Assembly: GCA_943704415.1 (NCBI GenBank) | Contig: CALSCO010001619.1 | Location: 1 to 14,514, forward strand | Source: Parvularia atlantis | Taxonomy: Eukaryota > Opisthokonta > Rotosphaerida | DNA length: 14,514 bases | Direction of reading: 5' to 3' | In this document: positions 1 to 10,007 of the stretch, piece by piece | Layout: each line of letters begins with the position of its first letter | Position numbering within the stretch: the stretch's first letter is position 1 | The notes under the pieces: generated by a model | Database searches by the model: none | Seen by the model: the letters and a program-made list of their open reading frames with translations, nothing else | Told to the model about the DNA's origin: nothing | Made by a program: the position numbers and the translations under genes

Positions 1-45
1 GGGGGGAGGGGCCGCGTCCGACGTGTACAGTCACAGCCATTTGCT

Positions 46-2753
46 TCACCTCGCGCCCAGCTTCTGCAGCTCGCCCAGTTCGGCCACGAGCCCGCCGTAT
101 GTCTTGATCTTCTCCACCTGCGCGCGCGCACCGTCACGCCCGCGTCGCTCTGCGTCCGCGCGTGCGCACGCACGCACCTGGTTCGCCTCGAGCGGCTTGC
201 CCTCGCGCTGCTGCTCCTGCAGCAGTTCGATCTGGCGAATCTTCTTCGTCAGGTTGCGGATCTTCTTGTCGAGGTCCGACTCGTTGCTCGGCCCCGCGGG
301 CCCCGCGGGCGCGGCGGGCGTCGCGGGTGCGGCAGGTGCAGCCGGTGCATCGTCGCCCGCGCCGCGCTTGGCCTCGCGCTTCTTCTTGTTCTTGAGCGCG
401 GCCTTGGACAGCGCCTCATCGCCGCCCGCAGCCGACGACGCCGACGAGGCCGAAGACCCTTGGTCGACGTTCTCGCCCAGCAGCTCGTGCAGCTTGCGCG
501 GCCCCACCGGTGCAGCGGCCCCTGCTTGCCCGCGCAGGTGCGGCGGCACGTAGGCGGCCTTCTTGGCGGGTGCAGGTGCTGGTGCGACGGCCGACCCCGA
601 CGCCGTGCTGCCCGCTGGTGAGCTCGAGGGCGACTCGCCGCTGCGTCATGCACGCTCAGCAAACGCGCAAAGCCGAGCGCTGGCCCGCACCTGAACGAAG
701 CGACAACCATCACAGGCGGCAGCGCACCGGCCGCGAGCACGGGCGACACGGGCCGCGCCGGGTACCGCGCCGGCCGCCACGCCACCTGGTACAGCTCCTT
801 GAATGCACCCTGGCAGACAACGTGGCCGTTGTAGTGGAACACGCGGAAGCCGTTGTCGACGCGGAGGCGCGGCGAGAGGATCTGTGGCGCCGCAGGCCGT
901 GAGCCTCGGACGATACGCATGCATGCGCTTGCACGCACCGCCGTCAGCACGTGCCGCCCGTCGGGGCACCAGTCAAAGTACGTCGTGTCGCGCGCCTGGA
1001 TGACGCTGACGCGCTTGAGCGTCTCGCGCGACCAAAACTCCTGCACCGCACGTCAGCGCCTGGACGAGCGCACGCGCGCCTGCAAAGCACAATCTCGCCC
1101 GCAAGGTTGCCAAAGCCCGCCAGACAGATGACTGGCACGCACACACGCACACACGCGCAGTCAGCATCGCGGCTGCGACGGGTCGTACAGAACACGCAAC
1201 TGGTCCCCTGCGGGTTGTACTGCACGGCGTTGCGCCCGGCCGCGCCAAAGTCGAAGATGGCGCTGCACTTGGTGTCGAACAACTTGGCCTTGGCGGGCAT
1301 GACTGCACGGGCGCGCGCGCAGCATGAGCATGAAGGCACACGTGCCCCCGCTGCAGACAGACGGCACGCACAGCCGTAGACAACCACAAACTCGCGCCCG
1401 TTCGGGCTCCACGTGACCTCGTGGATGGGGCCGTCCTTATCTGCCGGCCTGTCATCAGCCAGCGCCCCATCCCGCACAAGGCCGCACCAAGCGTCACGTG
1501 GCAGTCAAACTTGCCGCTCGCGTCGAGGTAGTACAGGTTGGTCTCGCCAAAGTACGACTTGCCCGACATGTCGACCTCAGTCTGCGACAGCACGAGGGCC
1601 TTGGAGCCTGCACCAGCGCGCACAATAAGCTCGACCGCCGCGCCCACGCGCCGCAGCGCACCGTTCTCGTTCCAGAGGACATCGACCTTGTCGGCCTTGA
1701 AGAACGACTTCATCGCGAGCGGCGCCGCGGCCGCCTCGCACGCGTACATGCGCACAGACCCGGGCGCGCCCTGCCGCGTTGCGCACGCCGGTCAAGCGGC
1801 GACCACACGCGCCGGCAGCACCGCACCTTCTTCTCGGGTGTGAACGCGGCAACCTTGTACGGCGCCGGGCCGGGCGCGAGCTCGGCGTGCGTCACGCCCT
1901 CGATGCGGATCCGCGACTGCACGCCTGCGGGCGCAACTTTCAGCCGCCGCTGCACGGGCGCGCGTGCACCGCGCTCGCACGCCACCGTCGACGATCGTGC
2001 GCCCGTTGAACACCTGGATCTCGTTCTTGCCGACGCGCGTCAGCAGCACCTCGTCCTTGGTCCACTGCGGCGCCCTAGTGCCCGCTGCGTGAGTGCGCGC
2101 CCGATCGCGGCGCTCCCGTGCACGCGCGGTCGCGCACCACTGGACCATGCTCCGGCTGAAGCTCGACAGCACGCACTCGCCCGACGCGACGCGGATCACG
2201 CTCACGTTGTCGGGCGGCGTCTGGCCCTCCTGCGTTGACGCTGCCACACCGCATCCGCCGCCGTCAGCCACTGCCACGCAGGGCCGATCGGCGCGCACCC
2301 GGCCGCTGCCATGTCGCCACGAACGTGTTGAGCGGCGAGAAGCGGAAGTCGACGACGTTGGCCCGCGCCTGCTCGAGGAGCGTCGCGCCGGTGCTCGCGT
2401 CGACGACCACGACGCTGCGCGGGCAGCAGCAGCCCGTCAGCACTGCCTTCGCGGATGTCGCACTGCGCACGTCGTGTCGGTCGACCAGCCCAGCAGCACG
2501 CCGTCGGCGCTGTAGCGCACGAGCTTGGTGGTCGCGGGCGCGCTTCCGCGCCTGTCAGTACCCGCGCATGACCGTTCCGTGCACGCGCACCGCGCCGTCA
2601 GGTCGCGCAGCTCCTCGCGCTGGTCCACCGCATACACGTGCACGCCGTCGCGCGCGCGGCCTGCCGTGGGCGCCGTCCGCCGTCCGCCGTCAGCCGTTAG
2701 CGGTCCCGTCCGTCGCCACGTGGCGCGCAGGACGCACAGGCGAGCTCGGCCAT
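46..2753 (-). CDS. EIF2A: eukaryotic translation initiation factor 2A (eIF2A), 15 exons
   Basis: Exons on the minus strand, 5' to 3': 2753-2738, 2660-2591, 2551-2471, 2414-2299, 2240-2138, 2074-1981, 1916-1827, 1770-1488, 1440-1372, 1302-1201, 1131-1091, 1040-939, 881-691, 640-178, 117-46. They join to 1,893 nt, 630 residues plus TGA; human eIF2A is about 585 and the yeast protein about 640. Family hallmarks follow in the expected order: FSPLNTFVATWQ, APGPAPYKV, FFKADKVDVLW (from residue 213), VYGFMPAK, FDFGAAGRNAVQYNPQG, LAGFGNL, TYFDWCPDGRHVLTA and SPRLRVDNG. These are the WD-type beta-propeller (about residues 1-430). The C-terminal part has PPHLRG, LSKAALKNKKKREAK and a basic coiled coil starting DKKIRNLTKKIRQ (about 575-630). 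Known role: a non-eIF2 factor linked to Met-tRNA delivery and non-AUG initiation in the cytosol. The start is the ATG at 2753, in a good context (A at -3, G at +4), matching the family N-terminus. Exon 3 may instead begin at 2542 (AAG acceptor, 627 residues). Confidence 0.93.
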
Positions 2754-2759
2754 GTTGCG
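2754..2759. promoter_or_regulatory. six-base divergent spacer between eIF2A and NUDT22 start codons
   Basis: The sequence CATGTTGCGATG carries the eIF2A start codon on the minus strand (2753-2751) and the NUDT22 start codon on the plus strand (2760-2762), with only GTTGCG between. Both starts are supported by family similarity beginning within a few residues. The promoters and 5' leaders must therefore lie inside each other's coding or intron sequence, or the leaders are nearly absent. No TATA-like element is visible nearby. The role as a shared promoter is inferred from geometry. Confidence 0.6.
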
Positions 2760-3827
2760 ATGACGGTGATCGTGAATGCGGCCGATGTCCCTCTCGACCG
2801 AGTCGGCGTCGTGCTCGACGCGCGCTGGAGCCAGCAGCGGTGCCGCGCGCGGGCTGCGGAGAAAGGCGTGCGCGTGAGGTGACGCCGGGTGCGGCAGGCC
2901 GATGCCGCACGAGCTCGAGCGGGTCGTCGACGCGACGTGGGCCGCACGCATGCGCGATGCGTCCGTGCGCCTGTACAACGCGACCAAGTTCCGGTGCGGC
3001 GGCGGCGCGGTGATGCTGCGCGCGCTGGGGGGGTGGGGCCTGATCGGCGCGGGCAGCTACGCGGGCCACTCGCGCGATGACGACGGCACCGTGACGCTGC
3101 ACCTCGGCCTCAGCGACTACCGGCACCACGTCGCCGCGATGACGCCGGCCTGGGCCGCCCTCGCGCCGCTCCTCGACGACGCGCAGCACGAGCGGCTCTG
3201 GCCGCGCATCCTCGGCTGCGCCGCAATCGTCGAGACGGCCGACGGGCATGTGCTGCTGCAGCGGCGCAGCGCGCAGGCAAGCCGCCGTCGCTGCCGGTCG
3301 CCGCTGCTGTGCTGACCTCGGAGCAGGTGGCCGAGCTGCCGGGCGCGCTCGCGCTGCCGGGCGGCCACCCCGAGCCAGCGCACGTCGGGCTGCCCGACCT
3401 CGACGCGGACCTGTGTGTGACCAGCGCCGACGCCGTCGCCGCCGAGCTGTTTGCCAGCGCGACCGCCGAGGTCGTCGAGGAGCTCGGCGTCGCCGCAGAG
3501 CAGCTCTCGACGCCGCTGCTGCTGGGCATCGTGCAACGACGGTGCGCAGCCGCCCCCGCTGTGCGCTACACCGCCGTGACAAGTACGCTGCGCCGCAGGG
3601 ACTCGTCGCGCTATGTTATGGCGTTTCTGCTGCGCACGCCGCTTTCGCTGGCCGAGGTCACCGCGGTCGTCGCGCGCGGGCACGCGCAGGACGCGTACGA
3701 GACCGCCGAGCTCGCATCGATCGCCTGCGCCGAGCTCGCGCGGCTAGGCTGGGAGCCGCCCGACGGCCTCACGGCGTGCACGGTCGGGTGCCTGCAGCTG
3801 TATAGACAGATGCTCCAGAGCGACTAA
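2760..3827 (+). CDS. NUDT22: NUDT22-like Nudix hydrolase (UDP-glucose/UDP-galactose pyrophosphatase family), 4 exons
   Basis: Exons 2760-2839, 2898-3276, 3327-3541 and 3599-3827 join to 903 nt, 300 residues plus TAA; human NUDT22 is 303. Family landmarks: MTVIV at the start, QQRPMPHE (25-32), YNATKF, LGLSDYR, VLLQRRSAQVAE, PGGHPEP (164-170), AELFASATAEVVEELGV (192-208) and LLLGIVQRR. The Nudix box is split, as in NUDT22: a long insert separates GGHPEP from the metal-binding helix, which reads A-E-V-V-E-E-L-G-V where the textbook box has R-E-U-x-E-E-x-G-U. The acidic residues are kept and the Arg is Ala. Known family activity: Mg-dependent hydrolysis of UDP-glucose and UDP-galactose to UMP and the sugar 1-phosphate. 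No signal peptide or membrane segment is seen. A downstream Met (2902) exists, but starting there would lose the first conserved strand. Intron 2 is GC-AG. Confidence 0.9.
3277..3326 (+). other. GC-AG spliceosomal intron in NUDT22
   Basis: This 50-nt intron starts CAG|GCAAGC and ends GAGCAG, with a CTGAC branch-like motif at 3312-3316. Removing it joins VLLQRRSAQ to VAELPG in frame and gives the same spacing as the family. No GT donor near 3277 gives an in-frame join with that spacing. GC donors are known to need strong pairing to U1 snRNA at the other positions, and GCAAG after CAG fits that rule. The other donors in the window are mostly GTGCG. Confidence 0.85.
3824..3827. other. overlapping stop codons of convergent NUDT22 and FOCAD genes
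   Basis: The four bases CTAA hold the NUDT22 stop TAA (3825-3827, plus) and the FOCAD stop TAG (3826-3824, minus). The coding regions therefore overlap by two bases tail to tail. Each 3' UTR and poly(A) site must lie inside the other gene. No AATAAA is seen close by on either strand. The overlap depends only on the last exon frame of each gene. Confidence 0.85.
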
Positions 3828-6800
3828 ACAGGCCGCACCGCGTGAGCCAGCAGCTGCCACACCGCCGCCACGTCATTCTGGGCGCCTGCCGGGCCGCGCG
3901 CTGCATCGACCATGCGCCAGGCCACGTCGCACGCCTCTGCGTTGAGTGCGGCGGACGGGCTGCGCTCGGCGAGGAGGCGAGACACGCGCCGCCAGATCTG
4001 CATTGTGCACGTGAGTCGCCCGCGCTCGCGAGACGCGCCACGCACCTGCTGCGCCGGGTCGTCGTCGGGCCCAAGCGCAAGCAGCACGGCACTGGCAGCG
4101 GTGGACGCACGTTGGTCGTCGGCGTTCAGCGCATGTGCGGCCAGCGCCGCCATCGGCGCGCAGGCCGCGTCGACAAAGGCCACGCGCGCGTCCGTGCTCG
4201 CGGTGCTGCCGTCGATCGTGAGCAGCCAATTGAGAAAAGCGACGAGCACGCGCGCGCGCGGCCACCGCGGCGACGGCACTGCTGGGCGGGTACGAGCGCG
4301 CTTAGCGACTCTGCGAACAGCAAGCGCAGCCGCGAACCTGTCTGCAGCGCCGAGCACGCGCGCGCCAACAGCCAGCGAAGTCGCCCCGCGGCCCGGCCGG
4401 TCCTGCACGCACCGTCGAGCGCCTGCACGCACGCAGCAAGCGGCAGCAGCCCGATCTCGGTCAGCGCACACGCGAGCGCCGCGGCGCCGACGGGGTGCTC
4501 ATCGCGCGCGGCCTGTCAAAGTGTCATCAGCCAACGACAGCACACCGCGCACGCGACACACGCACGCGCAGCAAGCTCACGGGCGTGTCGAGGCCCCGCG
4601 CGGCCTGCGCGACGCTGGCGACCAGCCGCAGCAGCGGGTCATCTTCAGTGACAACGTCGGTGTCCTCGGCTGTGGCAATCATGCGCGCCGCAAAACGGGT
4701 CAAGCGTCCGAGAGCCTGCTCAGCGGCTGTGGTCGCGGACGACGCATGCAGGAGCATCTCACCGAGAGTAGACGCAAAGGTCGCGTGAACGCCCTGTCGG
4801 CGTGCCAGTCAGCCGCCTACGCGCCGCAAACACATGCACGGCACCTCCACCACGTCCGCGCCCGTCAGCCACTCGGCCCAAGTGCACGCGAGCTCACCGG
4901 CACGCGACGGGGGCGCGACCACGACGACACGCCAGAGTGACGCCAGCACGGCGTCGCGCACGGGCACGGGCTCAGCAGCGAGACGCTCGACTGGCCGTGC
5001 GGCACCGCGTCAGCACAGCAAGCACGGCACGCGGCGCTCGATGCGCGCACCCGCGGCCAGCTCGAGCACAAGTCGCAGCAGGTCGGGCACGTCGTGCATA
5101 TACTGCAGGCACAGCTCGACCACCGCGACGCGCAGCTGCACACGTGCACACGCGCCGTCAGCCCCCGGCCGAGCAGCTGCCTGCGTGGCGCACTGCGACG
5201 TCGTCGGCCTGCAGGCAGCGGGCCAGCCGCGGGTGCCAGTCGAGCGAGGGGAAGCGGTCGGCGCGCGTCGCGGCGAGTGCGCGCACAATGACACGCGCCC
5301 ACGGCCCTGCGGCTGCGCGCACGGCATGAGCAATGAGCGACAGCGTGTCTGCACGGAGCGTACCGTCGAGCTGCTCGTACACGGCACGCACCACCGACAC
5401 GCTTGGAAGGCGCGCGGCGCTGAGCAGGGCTGCTGACGACGCAGCGTCCGTTGCGGACGTCTGTCTGAGCAGGTAGCCTGCCGGTGCAGCGCTCGCCATC
5501 AGAACAGCGCCACCAGCAAGCGTCGCTGCCCCACGCACTGAGCAGCACGCTGGCGCTGCGGGCATCGCGCGCGTCCGCGGCGGGCGACGCCACCGTGCGC
5601 AGGGCGAGATCGAGTGCGCGCGAGCACACGGCTGACCACGTCGGCCCTGACCGCAGCCGAGTGTGTCAGCCATTGAGCGCGCCCTCGCCCGCACAGCACA
5701 CTTGTCGCGCCAGTCTCGGCCAGCAGCGCGCGCAGCAGTGTCCTAGCGTGGCGCGCGGACCAGTGAGCCTGCGACGACAGGCACGGTGCGGCGCACCACA
5801 GTGCCTCATCGTGCGCCGCCTCGAGGTGCGCAAGCGCGGCGTTCACCAGATCGAGCGCGGTCTGCACACGGTCGCGTGAGAGGCATGAGGTCGAAGCACA
5901 AAGCACCGCACGTGTTTCAGGGCCGCGAGCGAGCCGGCCACCGTCGCACAGACAGCGCGCGTCTGGGAGTCGTCCGTATCACTCTGCACGCGCAGCAGCA
6001 GCCCGCGCGCAGCCTCGTCGTCCGTCGCGGCCTGAACGAGGCCCGCATACAGCGCAGCTGCACCCGGCGAAGCGGCGAGGCGGTACGCAGCCAGTGCAGT
6101 GATGCTGCGCAGCCGGTGCGGCTCGAGCGTCGCGCGCAGCTCGGCCAGCGCGTTGGGCGACGACCACGCCTTGCGGTGTGCCTGGGCGGCGTGGAGCGCG
6201 TGGGCAGCGGCGAGAGCGACCACGTCGACATCGGTGCGGCTGCGGGCGCGTCACGCGGCTTGCGACCAAAGACAGCAAGCTCGAGCACACCGCAGCGTGG
6301 CGAGGACGCGGCGCGCCCGGTCCAGGTCGTTCGGATCGAGCGCAGCGCTGGCCACCGCGAGCAGCAGCAGGTCGCACTGGTCGTGCTCGTCTGCGGCCCG
6401 GGTGAGTGCACGAGGCGCAGGCAGGACGGTCGCGCGCCACGGACCGCTGTCATCGGTCATGTCGAGCCCGCCGCGGCGCAGCAGCCAATCGACCACGGCG
6501 TTCGCCCCCTCGGCCGCCTGCGCGACGGCTACTCGCTGCGCTGCGACGACGGTACCTGGCGCAGACGCTCATCTCAGACGCGCAGCGTACAGCGAACGAA
6601 CCGGGGACGCACCAGTGGCGAGCAGCGCGAGCGTGGACCCGGCGCGAGGGTTGGCCGCCTTTTTGGCGCGCGCGAGCAGCTTCTGCACGTCGGCGGGCGC
6701 CTGCATGGTGCCATTGCGTAGCGACGTGCCGGCCGCGTCGGCCGCCGCCTCAATCGCCTCCAGCACAACTAGCGGCGACGCGTCCAGCGGCAGCCCGACG

Positions 6801-9800
6801 GTCGCGCATCGGTCAACGAGCGCGGCCGTGAGCCCCTCGCCACGCACAGCGGCCTGCCTCCCAATCTGTCAGCAAACGGCCGTCGCCTGCGTCGCACACA
6901 CCAGACGCAGCTGCGCCAGCAGCAGGCCGCTGAGCAGCATCGGGCGCTTGGACGACGTGACGGCACCGTCCACCACGCGTGCTGCCGCGGCGAGCTGGTC
7001 CGTGCTGAGCGCGCGCATCGCGCCCTCGGTTGCGTCCATGTCACTGCTCGTTGAGCCGACGGCGAGCAGGCGTCGCGGCATCACGTGCAGATCGTCAGCC
7101 GCCGCGGCGCTGATGAACGCCACTGCGCCTTCCTCGACGGCTTTGCCCACCGCACAGCGCTCGCGCAGCACGCCGATCACCTCGAGAGCTTCAGCGGCGC
7201 ATCCTCGTCAGCGTGGCCGCCTACAGACGAATGGCCGCGGACGCACCAGACACTGTCTCGATCTCCCCGGCCGTGTCGACAGACTCTTGCTGCACAATCT
7301 CGGCGAGCGGTGCGTGTCTGCAGCATGTGAGATCAGTCAAGCGCTCGCCCGCGGACGAGCGTGTGCGCACACCGCAGCGCCTTGAGAGCAGCCGTGACCA
7401 CCTGCGCAGACGAGGTCGCTGCGTGCAGCATGCCGCGCAGGCTGCATGACGCCACAGTGAGCACAGCTGGCTATGCCACGCACGAGTCGAAATCGCACCG
7501 CGCGAGCACGTGGTTGACCGTCGGGGCGCGCGGATCAGGAGCCAGCGGTATGGCCGTTGCGCCGCCCTGCGCGGGCCGTGGGAGTGCCGGCTTGCTGTCC
7601 AGGGGCACCTGCAGGCAGCCAGCGCGTGCGCCTCAGCAGCGATGAGCACAACGCGGCCGCGCACGCACGTGCAGCAGCTCGGCGTAAAAGCGGCACAGAG
7701 CGATCTGGACCGGCGGCGGTTCCGTGCTGCTCTCGGCCGGTCGCACAAGCACGTCGTAGACGGTGAACGGGTTGGCTTGGCCGGCCCTGGACATGCGTAC
7801 TGCTGAGCGACTGGTGCGGCACAAACGCACAACGCACTGGCACAGCAAGCGGATGGCCTCGATGGCGAGGGCGCGCACGGCCGGGCTGCCGCTCGGCGCA
7901 AGCAGTCGCTGACACAGCTTTGTCAGCTCATCGGCGTTGGACGAGCTGCGGCGCAGCATGTGAGCGCGACAGGCGCACACAGCGTGCCGGCAGACCTGGA
8001 GTGAGCGGCTGCGATGCTGGCGACCTGCCGAGACGTCGCGTGAGGAGCAACGAGACGCAGGTCGTGCACGACGCACGATCGTCGCCACTGCCACGCGCGT
8101 GTCCTCGTACGGGTTTGCGCTGGCGTCGAGCAGCACTTGGTGCAGACGCGGCCACAGTCGCCGGTTGCGCACCCAGAGCTGGAAGAGCAGCTGCACGCCG
8201 ACGGCCTGCAAACTGCTCCCACCGGTCAGAACCGCCACGACACGACGCGGCGGGTGCGCACCGCTCATCCTGCACAAATAGGTCCACGACGCGGCTCAGC
8301 GCCAGAGCCTCGATCGGGTCGGTCGCCAGCTCGGGCAGGGCCTCGATGATGTGCACGACCAGGTCCGGCGATGACTCGTTGCGCAGCGCGTGCAGCTGTG
8401 CGCCCGTTTCGCGCGTGAGGACAGCCACGAGCAGGGCGGCGCGGCATACCAGCAGCAGAATGAACGGGCCGCGCAAGCGCGCGCACCGGTCGCCGAGCAG
8501 CTGCAGCACGTCCAGGGCCGCACCGCGCACGGCCGGCGCGTCGTGGGCAAACGCAGCGGCCGCGACAAGCGCCACGTCGTCCACCGAGCCGTCCGCTTGC
8601 TCGGCCCCGTCGTGCGGGAAAAGGTGCACACGTGCAACGCGCTGCAAGTGCTCGAGGCGCTCGAGCATCTGGGGCAGCGCGCGTTGGCGCCTCGCCTGGC
8701 GCGCTCTTTGAGACGCACCTGCTGATCTGACTGCCATGCGGCCAGGTGGGTGTGCACGAGCCGCGACGCCACTAGCACGTCTTGCACGTACGGCGGCAGC
8801 ACGCCGCTCACGCCGAGCGGTGCGGCCGTGACGGTCGTCTTGCGCGCGCGCGCAAGCTCGGTCAGCACCGCGGCGGCCTTGACGCCGATGCGTGACCCGC
8901 GACGCGCAGTCGCGAGCAGGTGCAGCAGCGGCAGGCGCAGCATCGCTGCGACGGGAGCAGGCGCCGTGGGTGCGAGCGTCGCCAGCAGCTGAAGCAGGGC
9001 TGTGACGGCGAACTCGTCGTTGCAGCGCAGCAGGGGCGCGGCGCACAGCGGCAGGACGGCCTGCGCCGTGTCGGCCAGCCGCTCGTTGCCCACCAGTGCG
9101 CTGAGCGAGCGTGCGACGGTGGCGCACGGCAGGCCAGCGTCCACCAGCCGGCGCACGAGTCCAAGAAGATGCACGGCGACGAGCGGCGCGTCGTTCAAGG
9201 CCGCGGTACCGGCCAGCCGCGCCGTGCGCTCGGCCAGCAGGGCCAGGTGCGGTGCGCTCAGCGATGGCTGCGCCTCGAGCAGACGCAGCACCGTACGCGC
9301 GTCGCTCGCGTGCTGCTGCAGCGCCGCAAACAGCTCGCCGACGAGCGCCGACGGCGGCCCACCGGCCTCGACGCACCACGCCGCCCAGCGCAGGAAGCCG
9401 TCCAACGGCGCGGTCGACCCGGCTGCGGCGACGGCCACCGGTACGCCGATGTGCAGCACGAGCGGCCAGGCCGCTGTGCCGGCGCGCGCGACGACGACGA
9501 ACGGGTGCAGCGCCACGTCGCGCAGATGCGGTGCGACGGACAGGACTTCACCAAGCGCGCGCACGACGGCCGCGAGCACGTCCGGCCGCGCGGCACGCCC
9601 CGCCACGACTTGTAAGCGGCCGATCGCCTCGCCCGTGTCGACGGCGCCGCGCGCAATGACGCGCACGAGCTCAACGGCGCAGTCGCCCGTCGCGTCCGTC
9701 TCGATCGCGTCCTGTCTCGCGCGTGAGCAGCACACCGCACCGCGCAGCCACACGACGCGCACCATGAGCACCGCCAGCACCTCGCGCGTCACGACCGGCG

Positions 9801-9882
9801 CGAGCCGCAGCATCCGCAGCGCCGCGCGCTGGCTCGCGACGTGGCCCGAGAACAGGCGGCGCCTGAGGTCCGTCACATCCAT
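3824..9882 (-). CDS. FOCAD: focadhesin (FOCAD) homologue, alpha-solenoid protein, 23 exons
   Basis: Minus-strand exons: 9882-9763, 9711-8719, 8668-8262, 8215-8077, 8024-7996, 7945-7838, 7786-7669, 7608-7499, 7441-7373, 7317-7247, 7188-6902, 6853-6613, 6555-6291, 6239-5912, 5861-5702, 5646-5539, 5477-5194, 5135-5051, 4990-4845, 4793-4566, 4512-4413, 4341-4046, 3997-3824. They join to 4,866 nt, 1,621 residues; human FOCAD is about 1,801. The product is leucine- and alanine-rich helical repeat throughout. Colinear family matches include the start MDVTDLRRRL, HPF...AAWPLVL (109-125), IIEALPELA then VQLLFQLW (514-521), FPSLDW (1260-1265) and FLNWLLTI (1501-1508). Known role: animal focadhesin stabilises the SKI helicase complex of cytosolic RNA decay, and plant RST1 is its counterpart. 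The weakest joins are intron 3 (GAG acceptor at 8216, or a longer CAG alternative), intron 10 (AAG acceptor) and exon 22. An upstream in-frame ATG (9951) would add 23 unconserved residues. Confidence 0.82.
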
Positions 9883-10007
9883 GACGGCGCCGCCGGTCCG
9901 TTGTGCGGGCACGGGCGTGGTAGTGCTGATCTGCCGTGAATGCATGCTCATTTCCCCTCAGCAGTTTGACCGGCTCCTTCTGCGGTCCCCACCGGCGGGC
10001 CCGTTGT
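9883..10007. promoter_or_regulatory. divergent FOCAD/annexin intergenic region
   Basis: These 125 bp separate the FOCAD start (minus, 9882) from the first in-frame ATG of the annexin gene (plus, 10008). They must hold both core promoters and leaders unless transcripts start inside the opposite gene. No TATA box is seen. A pyrimidine-rich stretch ending in CAG (about 9948-9961) resembles a 3' splice site, so a 5'-UTR intron in the annexin transcript is possible. Two ATGs (9940, 9944) precede the annexin start. Confidence 0.5.
9940..9969 (+). other. possible upstream ORF in the annexin leader
   Basis: An ATG at 9940 opens a nine-codon frame ending in TGA at 9967-9969, 38 bp before the annexin start. 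A second ATG at 9944 opens a different frame that runs past the annexin start to about 10159. If the transcript begins upstream of 9940 and is not spliced here, both would be met before the main start. Whether this segment is transcribed is unknown. Confidence 0.3.

Noticed and set aside
2437-3582. Long open frame of 381 codons on the minus strand across NUDT22
   Set aside because: It is Arg/Ala/Pro-rich, lies antisense to conserved NUDT22 exons and includes true eIF2A exon 3 in its last part only. It is a product of high G+C, where stop codons are rare.
4249-4260. Alternating CG run as a Z-DNA or regulatory element
   Set aside because: It lies inside a coding exon and such runs are expected at this G+C; no other signal supports a function.
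7928-8670. Unspliced minus-strand frame continuing past FOCAD exon 3 as one exon
   Set aside because: After VVDLFVQDE the product turns into Arg/Ala-rich nonsense. Family similarity resumes in another frame (VQLLFQLW), so introns were placed.
9883-9951. Earlier FOCAD start at 9951 (begins MSMHSRQ)
   Set aside because: The extra 23 residues are not conserved, and family proteins start at the equivalent of MDVTDLRRRL. The earlier ATG would also use up most of the divergent spacer.
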